In this document: positions 41,280 through 49,649 of the stretch, in pieces
Position numbering within the stretch: position 1 is the stretch's first letter
Layout of the letters: every line of letters begins with the position of its first letter
From: NORP23 sp050302475
GTDB taxonomy: Bacteria > Pseudomonadota > Alphaproteobacteria > Rhodobacterales > Rhodobacteraceae
Assembly (NCBI GenBank): GCA_050302475.1
Contig: JBNLBF010000013.1
Span: 21,468 to 85,467, forward strand
Reading direction: 5' to 3'
Length of the DNA stretch: 64,000 bases
The notes under the pieces: model-generated
The model's database searches: none
What the model was told of the DNA's origin: nothing
The model's input: only the letters and a program-made list of their open reading frames with translations
Position numbers and translations under genes: made by a program

Positions 41280-42674
41280 ATGGATACAAATTGGCTGCCC
41301 GAGCTGTTGCAGGATGGTGTCCCGAAGTACCGGGCCCTGCTGAACGCGATCCGTGATGCGGCCGAAGAAGGTGACCTGCCGGACGGCGAAAAGCTCCCCC
41401 CCGTGCGCGAAATGGCGTGGCAATTGCAGATCACACCGGGCACGGTGGCGCGGGCCTATCAGCTTGGCATCGATGAGGGGTTTCTGGAGGCGCAAGTCGG
41501 GCGCGGCACCTTCGTCAAGAAAAAGGAAACCACGCTACGCCTGCCGCGCGAAAGCTTTGGCGAAACCCATGTTGAAACCGGAGTCATCGATCTGCGTAAC
41601 GCCGCCATCCCGTATGTCGGTCAGGACGAGGTCATTGCTGACCTGTCCGCGCGACTGGAATTCAGCGGGAACCATTCCATGGTCCGTTACGCCGAAGATT
41701 GGGAATGCCCGATCCGCGAGGCGATGATTGACTGGATGGATCTTGGGACGATCCGCGCTGAACCGAACGATCTGGTGCTGACCTATGGCTCGCAAAACGC
41801 AACGCTGGCAGCGTTTCTGGCAACTTTGCATGGATCCAACCCGACAATCGCGACCGAGAACCTGATCCTGCCCGGCACCCGTCAGGCGGCAGCGCTGGCG
41901 CGGGCGAAGATCGTCGGGCTGGCGACCGACCGACACGGCATGATCCCCCGCGCGTTGGAGGAATTATGTCGCCGTGACCGCCCGCAGGTTCTGCATCTGT
42001 CGGCCAATATCTCTTCGCCCACGGCAACGCTGATGCCGCCGAGCCGGATGACGGAGATTGCCGATATCGCCCGGCACTATGATCTGCAAATCATCGAGGA
42101 TGATGGGCACGGAAAATTTTTCGCCGAGCGTCCAGCCAGCTTCCTGCATCTGTGCCCGGAACGGGTTTGGCATGTGACCTCGCTGTCGCGCTACCTCGCC
42201 GCGGGGTTGCGGACAGGGTTTCTGCTCTGCCCGCCGGGTCAGGGAGATGTCGGGGCATCGGTTATGCAGGGGTTGGGGCACAGCTTCTCCCCCATGATCG
42301 GGCAACTGGCACAGGAATTGGTACAATCGGGCGAGGCCGACCGGATACTCGCCAAAATTCGCGATCACCGGCAGGAACGCGTGCGCCTTGCGGTGAACGA
42401 ACTGGGCGGATGCTGGAAAATCAACTGGCATGAAGCAGCGAGTTTTATCTGGCTGGAGCTGCCCGATGGATGGTCATCATCGTCCTTCTCGATGGCGGCG
42501 GAACGAGCAGGCATTCAGGTCGCCCCTGCCGACATGTTCCTGCCCACGGATGGCGTTGCGCCGAATGCAATTCGCATTTCCCTGGGCGGCAAACATAAAA
42601 CGGAACTATTTACCGACGCACTGGTGAAGCTGGACCAGCTTCTGGACAATCCACCGCGCGAGCTTCTGGCATAA
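41280..42674 (+). CDS. MocR-type (GntR-HTH plus aminotransferase-like) regulator lacking the PLP lysine
   Basis: Protein of 464 aa. Residues 20-80 are a winged helix of GntR type (PPVREMAWQLQITPGTVARAY, then GRGTFV). The rest has the class I aminotransferase-like fold of MocR proteins with TYGSQNATLAAFL and IIEDDGHGKFF. Where MocR proteins normally carry S-x-S-K as the PLP-binding lysine, this has TSLSRYLAAGLRTGF: Arg replaces Lys, so an internal aldimine cannot form. The arginine after GL is kept. It lies 10 bp before two EamA transporter genes, which it probably controls. AGAGG precedes the ATG. Confidence 0.88.
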   Translation: MDTNWLPELLQDGVPKYRALLNAIRDAAEEGDLPDGEKLPPVREMAWQLQITPGTVARAYQLGIDEGFLEAQVGRGTFVKKKETTLRLPRESFGETHVETGVIDLRNAAIPYVGQDEVIADLSARLEFSGNHSMVRYAEDWECPIREAMIDWMDLGTIRAEPNDLVLTYGSQNATLAAFLATLHGSNPTIATENLILPGTRQAAALARAKIVGLATDRHGMIPRALEELCRRDRPQVLHLSANISSPTATLMPPSRMTEIADIARHYDLQIIEDDGHGKFFAERPASFLHLCPERVWHVTSLSRYLAAGLRTGFLLCPPGQGDVGASVMQGLGHSFSPMIGQLAQELVQSGEADRILAKIRDHRQERVRLAVNELGGCWKINWHEAASFIWLELPDGWSSSSFSMAAERAGIQVAPADMFLPTDGVAPNAIRISLGGKHKTELFTDALVKLDQLLDNPPRELLA

Positions 42675-42684
42675 GGAATTCACA

Positions 42685-43590
42685 ATGCAAAATCGGGGTG
42701 TTCTGGTTTGGACCCTGCTGATCCTGCTCGGCATGATCTGGGGTGGGTCGTTTCTGGCTGTGGCGGTCGCGTTGCCGGGGTTTGGCCCGGTCACCATTGC
42801 CGCGATCCGAATCTCCATGGGGGCGGTGCTGGTGACGGTGATCAGCTTTGCCATCGGACACGGGTTGCCAGACTGGCGCTCGCCGACAGGGCGGAAGACC
42901 TACGCCTTTGCGCTTGGCATGGCGATGTTTTCGAACGCGATCCCGTTTTCACTGCTGAGTTGGGGGCAACAGCATGTATCCTCCGGTTATGCTGGGATCA
43001 CGATGGCCGTGGTGCCGCTGCTCGTCCTGCCTCTGGCACATTTCTTTGTCCCGGGCGAGCGTCTGACCTTCATCAAAACCGTCGGTTTCGTGATCGGTTT
43101 CATCGGCGTTGTAATCCTGATCGGCCCGCGCAGCATTCTGGAATCCGGGGGCAGCGATGTTGAGAATGTCGCCCGCCTCGCCTGTATTGGCGCCAGTTTC
43201 TGTTATGCGTTCGGGTCCCTATTCACCCGCCTGTCACCACATGGACCGCTGTTGGCATTCAGCTCGGCTGCGCTGATCTTTGCCACCGTATTTATGATCC
43301 CGTTTGCCCTGATTGCCGAAGGCATACCCCACAGCGCGGGGACCGGTCCCTGGCTGGCGGTGCTTTACCTTGGAATTTTCCCGACCGCTCTTGCCACCGC
43401 AATGCTGGTCTATGTCGTCAAAACGGCGGGTCCGTCCTTCCTCAGCCTCGTCAACTATATGGTTCCGGTCTGGGCGGTCATTTTCGGGCTTGTGTTCCTG
43501 TCCGAACAATTGCCAAGTCAGTTCATTGGCGCACTGGGTCTGATCCTGCTGGGGTTGGCGGTCAGCCAGCTTCGGCGGAGGAAAGCGTGA
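42685..43590 (+). CDS. EamA/DMT family transporter, first of pair
   Basis: Protein of 301 aa with ten predicted membrane helices arranged as two EamA repeats (the first starts ILLGMIWGGSFLAVAVAL, the second near VARLACIGASFCYAFG). AAGGAA precedes the ATG. Such proteins export metabolites, often amino acids, or drugs. It is linked to an upstream MocR regulator and overlaps the next EamA gene, so the two may act as a heteromeric exporter. Substrate not deducible. Confidence 0.9.
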   Translation: MQNRGVLVWTLLILLGMIWGGSFLAVAVALPGFGPVTIAAIRISMGAVLVTVISFAIGHGLPDWRSPTGRKTYAFALGMAMFSNAIPFSLLSWGQQHVSSGYAGITMAVVPLLVLPLAHFFVPGERLTFIKTVGFVIGFIGVVILIGPRSILESGGSDVENVARLACIGASFCYAFGSLFTRLSPHGPLLAFSSAALIFATVFMIPFALIAEGIPHSAGTGPWLAVLYLGIFPTALATAMLVYVVKTAGPSFLSLVNYMVPVWAVIFGLVFLSEQLPSQFIGALGLILLGLAVSQLRRRKA

Positions 43591-44459
43591 AATTAGACTG
43601 GATAGCATACGGCGCGCTGGCGATCCTTGTCCTGATCTGGGGCAGTACATTCGCTGCCACCCGTATCGCATTGGAAGGGTTCAGCCCGATGGCGGTTGCC
43701 AGCGGACGGTTAGGGCTTGCGGCCATCATCATCGTTGCATTCACCTTTGCAACAGGCCACCGCCTTCCCAAGGGACGAAGCGAATGGGGATGGGTCGCAT
43801 TGCTTGGCGTCGTCAACTTCGCCTTTCCGTTTTCGCTGATCGCATGGGGGCAGCTAGTGGTCCCAAGCTCCATCACGGCGACTTATATCTCGGCCATTCC
43901 ACTGTTCGTCCTTTTGTTCAGCTGGCTGATCCTGAAACAACAAATTTCCCTGCGAAAATGGATCGGGTTTGCAATTGGCTTTGCCGGACTGGTTTACCTT
44001 GCCCACCCCTGGCAGGTGTTGGGCGAAGGCGGGAGCCTATTGCCGCATTTCGCGATCCTGTTTGCCACCAGCGGCATGGCGCTTGGTAGTATTGTGATAC
44101 GGCTAATGCCCAATCTGCATCCGTTGACCGCCATGTCCGGGGCAATGATCGTCGCAACACTGGTCAGCCTGCCCTTCGGCGGCGCGGCGCTGTGGTCGGC
44201 AGAGGTCAGCATGCGACCCCTACTCGGCCTGCTGCTACTCGGCACGATGAGCACCGGCGTGGCGCAGGTCCTTCGGTTTTTCACCGTCAAGCGTACCAGC
44301 GCGGTCTTTGTGTCGATAGTTGGCTATCTGATCCCGATCTGGGCCGGGGTACTGGGCGTCGTCATTCTAGGAGAGGTCATTACCCTGACCGCAGTATTTG
44401 CTTACACCCTGATCATCATCGGATTGTTGATTGCCCGGGACCGGAAGCGCGCCGACTAA
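43587..44459 (+). CDS. EamA/DMT family transporter, second of pair
   Basis: Protein of 290 aa starting at GTG, which overlaps the stop of the first transporter (GTGA). It again has ten hydrophobic segments in two repeats, with ILVLIWGSTFAATRIALEG at the start and ILGEVITLTAVFAYTLIIIG at the end. The sequence is clearly different from its neighbour, so this is an old pair. Its end overlaps the convergent glmM gene by four bases. Confidence 0.9.
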   Translation: MKLDWIAYGALAILVLIWGSTFAATRIALEGFSPMAVASGRLGLAAIIIVAFTFATGHRLPKGRSEWGWVALLGVVNFAFPFSLIAWGQLVVPSSITATYISAIPLFVLLFSWLILKQQISLRKWIGFAIGFAGLVYLAHPWQVLGEGGSLLPHFAILFATSGMALGSIVIRLMPNLHPLTAMSGAMIVATLVSLPFGGAALWSAEVSMRPLLGLLLLGTMSTGVAQVLRFFTVKRTSAVFVSIVGYLIPIWAGVLGVVILGEVITLTAVFAYTLIIIGLLIARDRKRAD

Positions 44460-45796
44460 GCGGCGCTTTCGACCGCCGCAACGATGCTGTCGATGACGCT
44501 TTCCAGAAGCGCTTCATCCTCCGCCTCACCCATCACGCGGATCAGGGGTTCGGTGCCGGATTTGCGGATCAGCAAACGGCCGGAGTCGGCCAGCTGCGCC
44601 TCGCCATCAGCGATGGCCGCCTTGACGCCGACGGCATCCAACGGGGTTTCTCCGGCCGCATAGCGCACGTTTTTCAGCATCTGCGGGACGGTTTCGAAAA
44701 CATTCGCCAGTTCACTGGCCGGTTTGCCTGTTTCGACCATCGCCGCCAGGAATTGCAGCGCCGAAATCAGCCCATCGCCTGTTGTAACGTGATCCGTCAT
44801 TACGATATGGCCAGACTGTTCGCCACCAAGGTTGAAGCCGCCTTCGCGCATAGTTTCGACAACGTAGCGGTCGCCGACCGCAGTGCGCAGCAGGGTCATC
44901 CCCTGCCCCGACAGGTGGCGTTCCAGCCCAAGGTTCGACATAACAGTCGCGACCAGCGTGCCATGGGCCAGCTTGCCCTCCGCCGCCCAACGCCCGGCAA
45001 TAAGGGCCATGATCTGGTCACCATCAGCAACCTGCCCTTTTTCGTCGATGATCATCACCCGGTCAGCGTCGCCATCAAGACAAATCCCCAGATCGGCCCC
45101 CTCGGACACCACCCGCGCTGCGGCAAGGTCGGTATGTGTCGATCCGCATCCGTCATTGATATTGAAACCGTTGGGGGACACGCCCAGCGAAACGACATCC
45201 GCCCCCAGTTCCCACAGCACCGAAGGCGCAACCTTGTATGCCGCCCCATGCGCACAATCGACGACGATCTTCAGTCCCTCCAGCGATGCCCGGCGCGGGA
45301 ACGTTGTCTTTGCAAATTCCTGATAACGACCACCAGCCTCGACGATCCGGTGCGCACGGCCGATATTTTCGGGCCGTGCCAGGGCGAGGTCGCTATCCAG
45401 CATCACTTCAATCTCGGTCTCCGCCTCGTCCGACAGTTTGAACCCGTCGGGACCAAAGAATTTGATCCCGTTATCATGGTGCGGATTGTGAGAGGCGGAA
45501 ATCATCACGCCAAGATCGGCGCGCATGGAACGTGTCAACATCCCGACCGCAGGCGTCGGCACCGGGCCCAGCAGATAGACATCCATGCCAACAGACGTGA
45601 ATCCAGCGGTCAGAGCATTCTCCAACATATAGCCGGAGCGCCGTGTGTCCTTGCCGATCACCACACGGGGCACGTGGTCGCCTTTGCGGAAATAGCGACC
45701 TGCGGCGATACCCAGTTTCAGCGCCAGTTCGGCAGTCATGGGATGTGTATTCGCCCGTCCGCGAATACCGTCCGTACCAAAATATTTGCGTGTCAT
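44456..45796 (-). CDS. glmM: Phosphoglucosamine mutase
   Basis: Protein of 446 aa converting glucosamine 6-phosphate to the 1-phosphate for peptidoglycan and lipopolysaccharide. It begins RKYFGTDGIRGRAN; the phosphoserine loop is MISASHNPHHDNGIKFFG; metal-binding DGDADR is present; the C-terminal RKSGTEPLIRVM binds the phosphate. The ATG at 45796 overlaps the folP stop (ATGA). The folB-folP-glmM order is a common arrangement. Confidence 0.96.
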   Translation of the reverse strand: MTRKYFGTDGIRGRANTHPMTAELALKLGIAAGRYFRKGDHVPRVVIGKDTRRSGYMLENALTAGFTSVGMDVYLLGPVPTPAVGMLTRSMRADLGVMISASHNPHHDNGIKFFGPDGFKLSDEAETEIEVMLDSDLALARPENIGRAHRIVEAGGRYQEFAKTTFPRRASLEGLKIVVDCAHGAAYKVAPSVLWELGADVVSLGVSPNGFNINDGCGSTHTDLAAARVVSEGADLGICLDGDADRVMIIDEKGQVADGDQIMALIAGRWAAEGKLAHGTLVATVMSNLGLERHLSGQGMTLLRTAVGDRYVVETMREGGFNLGGEQSGHIVMTDHVTTGDGLISALQFLAAMVETGKPASELANVFETVPQMLKNVRYAAGETPLDAVGVKAAIADGEAQLADSGRLLIRKSGTEPLIRVMGEAEDEALLESVIDSIVAAVESAA

Positions 45797-46803
45797 TGTT
45801 GCCTCGGGTGAAGCGCGGACCACAGGTCCACAGCCTGTTTTGTTTCTTTTACATCATGTACCCGAAGTATCTGCACCCCATGGTTGAGCGCGTCAAGCGC
45901 CACCGCAACCGAGCCACCCACACGTTTTGTTGCATCTGTTTCATTGCCGATCGTGCCGATGAAGCGCTTTCGCGACGCCCCCAGCAAGACCGGACAGCCA
46001 AGCGTGTGAAACAATGAAAGGTTGCGCAACAGACGCAGATTGTGGTCAAGCGTTTTGCCAAATCCGATCCCCGGATCAACGATGATCCGGCTGCGGTCTA
46101 TCCCCGCGGCCTCGCAAACCGCGATCCGTTCCGACAGATAGTCGTAAACGTCCAGCAACACGTCCTCGTATCGTGGATTGTCCTGCATGGTTTTGGGGTC
46201 GCCTGAAGCATGCATCAGGCAGATCGGGGCGCTGATATTCTGCGTAACATCAAGGCTGTTTTCGTCATATGTCAGGGCCGAAACATCATTAAACAGGTCA
46301 GCCCCTGCCTCGAACGCAGCCATGGCGACTTCGGCCTTGCGCGTATCGATCGATATCATGGCGCTCACGCCTTTGGCGCGCAGGGATTCAATGACCGGAA
46401 TTGTCCGGGCGATCTCGGCTTCGACCGGGACGAAATCAGCGCCGGGACGCGTGGATTCCCCGCCAATATCAATGATATCGGCGCCATCTTCGATCATACC
46501 AAGCGCAGCCTCCACAGCATCATCAACGCCTGAATACTGGCCCCCATCGGAAAAACTGTCCGGGGTCACGTTCAGAATCCCCATCACCAGCGGACGGTCA
46601 TCATATAGCTTGGTGAAGCCCATCAACGGCTCCGCGAGGGCATCAGTCACCTCCGCTGGCGCTCGGGATACGGAAATCGTATGCCCGCCGCCCCGTGTAA
46701 TCCGCTCCATCTTGTCATACCAAAGCCGCCCGCCGCGCAGGAACTTGGCCTCTACCGGGCGGGTGAGGCCGGTTTGCAGGACGGGTCGGAAATATGTGTT
46801 CAT
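45793..46803 (-). CDS. folP: Dihydropteroate synthase
   Basis: Protein of 336 aa. LVMGILNVTPDSFSDGG, DIIDIGGESTRPGA and IIVDPGIGFGKTLDHNL are the three classical DHPS motifs. It joins 4-aminobenzoate to dihydropterin diphosphate. The protein is longer than the usual 270-290 residues by an N-terminal extension of about 60 residues (TYFRPVLQTGLTRPVEAK) that is common in this group. The start overlaps the folB stop as ATGA. Confidence 0.95.
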   Translation of the reverse strand: MNTYFRPVLQTGLTRPVEAKFLRGGRLWYDKMERITRGGGHTISVSRAPAEVTDALAEPLMGFTKLYDDRPLVMGILNVTPDSFSDGGQYSGVDDAVEAALGMIEDGADIIDIGGESTRPGADFVPVEAEIARTIPVIESLRAKGVSAMISIDTRKAEVAMAAFEAGADLFNDVSALTYDENSLDVTQNISAPICLMHASGDPKTMQDNPRYEDVLLDVYDYLSERIAVCEAAGIDRSRIIVDPGIGFGKTLDHNLRLLRNLSLFHTLGCPVLLGASRKRFIGTIGNETDATKRVGGSVAVALDALNHGVQILRVHDVKETKQAVDLWSALHPRQQ

Positions 46804-47750
46804 GAGGCGATCTGGTCCCAAGCAGACGCATCGAGCCGCCGGACAATCATGTTACCTGTGGCCAGCTCGGTATCGCTGTCAATCAACAGGAACCGCGCGG
46901 CCTGAAATTGTTCAGCGAACCATAGCGCCAAAGCCTCGGGCTTTTCGGCGTCTACTTTGGGTTTTTCAACCGCATCCAGTACGATTTTCGACGGGGCCCA
47001 GACAGACATTTGTCCGTTCTTCATGGCCCAGTCTAATTCCGTTCGACTGTCAACGACAACGCAGCGATCATCCTGACCCGCGAGTACCCAGGCATTCTGT
47101 TCAATGGACAGCAATCCAATCCGGCGATCCGCCAATTTGTGCGCGGCATGAGGGGCCGTTTCCTCGGCTTTACCAACACATATTATCGCAGGTTCCGGCT
47201 GCTGTTCCAGCGCGTCCAGCCAATGGTTCAGGTTCGGGCCATGTAATACATCATTCGACAAATACACCACTAGGGGATGCGGTGTGGCATCTGGGGGCGA
47301 TGATTTTTCGACCTCCCGGATCGCTTGCGTTCCCGCCTTCTGAGCGCGCACAATCTCAACGCCCAGCGTGCCGGGAATACGATCCAGCTTCTCGATCCGC
47401 ACGAACGCCCGGGCAACGCGGACATCATCCAGACATCTCTCGGCAATCCGTTCGGCCAGCGTTTCCAGCAGGTTTATCCGCTCCGTCGACAGCTGCAGGT
47501 CAATCGCCTCGGTAATCGAGTCATAGCTGATCACCTTGTCGACATCATCATCCTGCGCTGCCGTCGTGCGCGAGACCTCTAACACGACATTAAATCGTAC
47601 GCGTTGCGTGACACCGCGTTCCGCCTGAAAGGCACCGATTTCAATATCGCGAACATAGTCCCGCACCGATATCCGGTCCAGCGGGTCCGCACCACTGGTC
47701 GCGGCGGCCCTAACCGCCGGATGTTCAAAGGCAATTGCCGTCTCGTCCAT
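46800..47750 (-). CDS. folB: Dihydroneopterin aldolase fused to a degenerate amino-acid-kinase-like domain
   Basis: Protein of 316 aa from the ATG at 47750 with GAGGGAAA upstream; FolB alone is about 120 residues. Residues about 27-145 are the aldolase (SVRDYVRDIEIGAFQAER, SYDSITEAIDL, LLETLAERIAERC, RIEKLDRIPG). Residues about 157-300 read like the amino-acid-kinase fold of MfnE-type kinases: PLVVYLSNDVLHGPNLNHWL aligns with V-V-K-L-G-G-S-L...W-L, HKLADRRIGLLSIEQNAWVLA with the middle part, and VWAPSKIVLD plus LALWFAEQFQAARFLLI with the end. The catalytic Lys and Gly loop are replaced (Tyr163, Ser-Asn-Asp), so kinase activity is unlikely. Confidence 0.85.
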   Translation of the reverse strand: MDETAIAFEHPAVRAAATSGADPLDRISVRDYVRDIEIGAFQAERGVTQRVRFNVVLEVSRTTAAQDDDVDKVISYDSITEAIDLQLSTERINLLETLAERIAERCLDDVRVARAFVRIEKLDRIPGTLGVEIVRAQKAGTQAIREVEKSSPPDATPHPLVVYLSNDVLHGPNLNHWLDALEQQPEPAIICVGKAEETAPHAAHKLADRRIGLLSIEQNAWVLAGQDDRCVVVDSRTELDWAMKNGQMSVWAPSKIVLDAVEKPKVDAEKPEALALWFAEQFQAARFLLIDSDTELATGNMIVRRLDASAWDQIAS

Positions 47751-47918
47751 TTTCCCTCGCAGTTCCAAGGCGTGTTCAACAGAACAGTGACAGCCTTAGG
47801 CTGAATGACGCCAATTCACACAAAAGTAACCTTCATCTCACAGAATCCTTCTTATAGTCATATTCAAGCCCGAATTCATCCGTGAATTAGGGTCGTGGAC
47901 AAATAAAGGAACCCCCGG

Positions 47919-48545
47919 ATGCAGCGTATTATGTTTGCAGTAGCCGTTCTATTGCTATCGGCACTTGGGTCTATGACTTCAGCTGGCTGCGAAGGCTCCC
48001 TTCCCGGCGGCGTCAATCAGGCAGTAAACCCAAATAACCCCAATCAGGCCCTGTTCAGCGCAGCGGTGCGTTACTACACCAATGTCGAACGCTGCCGTCG
48101 TGGCCTTTCCCCACTAACCGGAGATGGCAATCTGCTGCGTGCCGCGACGGCGCACGCCACCAACATGGCGAGGACCAACACGATGAGCCATACGCTAAAC
48201 ATTCGTGGTCAGCGCTCCATGTCCGACCGGATGCGGACTTTCTCTGTGTCTTACCGGATTGCAGCGGAAAATATCGCGCAGGAGTTTTATCTGGTCATGA
48301 ATGGACGACAGTTCATTCCGTCCGGAAGCTCTTGCCGGCTTGTCTACGCCGATACGCGGCAGCCCATTCCCGCACATTCTTATAATTCCCTTGCCGCCTC
48401 TGTTGTCGCACGCTGGATGGCATCGTCAGGTCACCGGAACAACATATTGAATGGCCGTATCAGCCGGATGGAGGCGTCAGCCGCTTTCGTCCCCAGCAGC
48501 AGCACCTGCGGGCTTTTCATGATCAGCCAGAATTTCGCGGGTTAA
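47919..48545 (+). CDS. Exported CAP (SCP/PR-1) domain protein
   Basis: Protein of 208 aa with a signal peptide (MQRIMFAVAVLLLSALGSMTSAG, cleavage before or near the first Cys). The CAP core shows THATNMA-like HATNMARTNTMSHTL, AAENIAQE and WMASSGHRNNILN, where the His and Glu form the family cavity. Several Cys suggest disulfides. CAP proteins in bacteria occur on the surface or in the periplasm with unclear roles. Upstream, AATTCATCCGTGAATT at 47873-47888 is a perfect inverted repeat that could be an operator. It converges with the hydrolase gene, overlapping by four bases. Confidence 0.87.
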   Translation: MQRIMFAVAVLLLSALGSMTSAGCEGSLPGGVNQAVNPNNPNQALFSAAVRYYTNVERCRRGLSPLTGDGNLLRAATAHATNMARTNTMSHTLNIRGQRSMSDRMRTFSVSYRIAAENIAQEFYLVMNGRQFIPSGSSCRLVYADTRQPIPAHSYNSLAASVVARWMASSGHRNNILNGRISRMEASAAFVPSSSTCGLFMISQNFAG

Positions 48546-49366
48546 TTGCGATAGAAATAGTGATCGCCGATAACGGCGGTCCGTTCAAACTGATTTGCCC
48601 AGCTCGGATTGACGGTGGCGGCGTGATAATATGTTGCGCCGTCGGTCAGTACACGCGCGGTCCCTTCCAGCATCATATGCGCCAGCTTCCCGGCGCGGGC
48701 AAAGGCAATAGGTTCAGAAAAATGTTCCGCCTTGCCATCACAGTTGTAAGAGAACTGGCAGGCATTCAAGCGATGCGAGCCCTGCTGGACCACGCCGCAA
48801 ATTGAATTCGGGAACAGGTCAGAATCGACACGATTGAGGATAACCTCACCCACCGCCAGTTGACCGGCGAGCGTTTCGCTCCTCGCTTCGAAATATAATG
48901 CTTCGGCCAGGCATTGCCATTCGGCATTGCCACTGGTCACTTCGGGCATTTCATCCAGCACATCCTGATCAAATCGGGCGCTTTCGAGCACGACATCCGT
49001 GGAGAAACCAGCGGAATCAACCATCGCCTCAGCGCGGCTATCCTCGCCGGAATGGCCACCAAAATTAACCCCGAACAGAGAGAATGAGCTAACGGACACA
49101 TCATCGGTCACAGGGTCCTGAAGGGTCAGACCGCTCATCTCCACCATCTGATCATTGTTGAGCGCCGTCAGGGCCGCCCGCTCCTGAGACATCATGGAGA
49201 CGATCTGTGTCATCGCCTGCTGACTGGGATCCTCGGAAAACTCCGCGCCCGGCAACTCCGCGTTCTCAACACTGAATCCAAAAACCATTGCGGCACCAAA
49301 AGCACCCGCCCCAATGGCGGCACGAACTTTGCGTCCCGGTTTAGTTTTCGATACTCGAGCAGACAT
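48542..49366 (-). CDS. Cell wall hydrolase, SleB-like
   Basis: Protein of 274 aa. A membrane anchor or signal lies at about residues 15-33 (VRAAIGAGAFGAAMVFGFSV). The middle 100 residues are low-complexity Ser/Asp/Glu-rich. Residues about 148-270 match the SleB hydrolase domain: WQCLAEALYFEARSE with the catalytic Glu, QLAVGEVILNRVDS, CGVVQQGSHRLNACQFSYNC and DGATYYHA. It probably cuts peptidoglycan in the periplasm. GGAG precedes the ATG. Its transcript runs into the CAP gene convergently. Confidence 0.9.
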   Translation of the reverse strand: MSARVSKTKPGRKVRAAIGAGAFGAAMVFGFSVENAELPGAEFSEDPSQQAMTQIVSMMSQERAALTALNNDQMVEMSGLTLQDPVTDDVSVSSFSLFGVNFGGHSGEDSRAEAMVDSAGFSTDVVLESARFDQDVLDEMPEVTSGNAEWQCLAEALYFEARSETLAGQLAVGEVILNRVDSDLFPNSICGVVQQGSHRLNACQFSYNCDGKAEHFSEPIAFARAGKLAHMMLEGTARVLTDGATYYHAATVNPSWANQFERTAVIGDHYFYRN

Positions 49367-49649
49367 TCAATCTCCACCACACTTTACGTTCGGGTAATTT
49401 AGGCAGACCCGATCTAGTGCGTTTATGCGCAAAAACTAGTCAAAAACGCGGCAAAGTCCAAGTATTTGCAGTTTTCCGCGCATGGAAATTTGCCCCCTTT
49501 GACAGGCATGTTTTCGCTTAGCCAATGATATTTAACGAAATTTTCTCTGCCCTTTTGGAAGGACTAACTGACTTGCATATTATGCATTTCCGCTATGCGC
49601 AGGGTATAAAACGGGATTTCACTCGAAATTTTCCGAATCGCATTGGCAC
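49367..49649. other. Intergenic region between hydrolase gene and ppdK
   Basis: This 283-bp region must contain the hydrolase promoter; ppdK reads towards it. I see no gene. A perfect palindrome TGCATATTATGCA lies at 49574-49586 and TTGACA at 49499-49504, but no matching -10 at a normal spacing. No terminator hairpin with T-run is evident after ppdK. Confidence 0.6.

Noticed and set aside
44192..45811. 539-codon plus-strand frame across glmM
   Set aside because: Antisense to glmM; no motif, His/Arg-rich composition.
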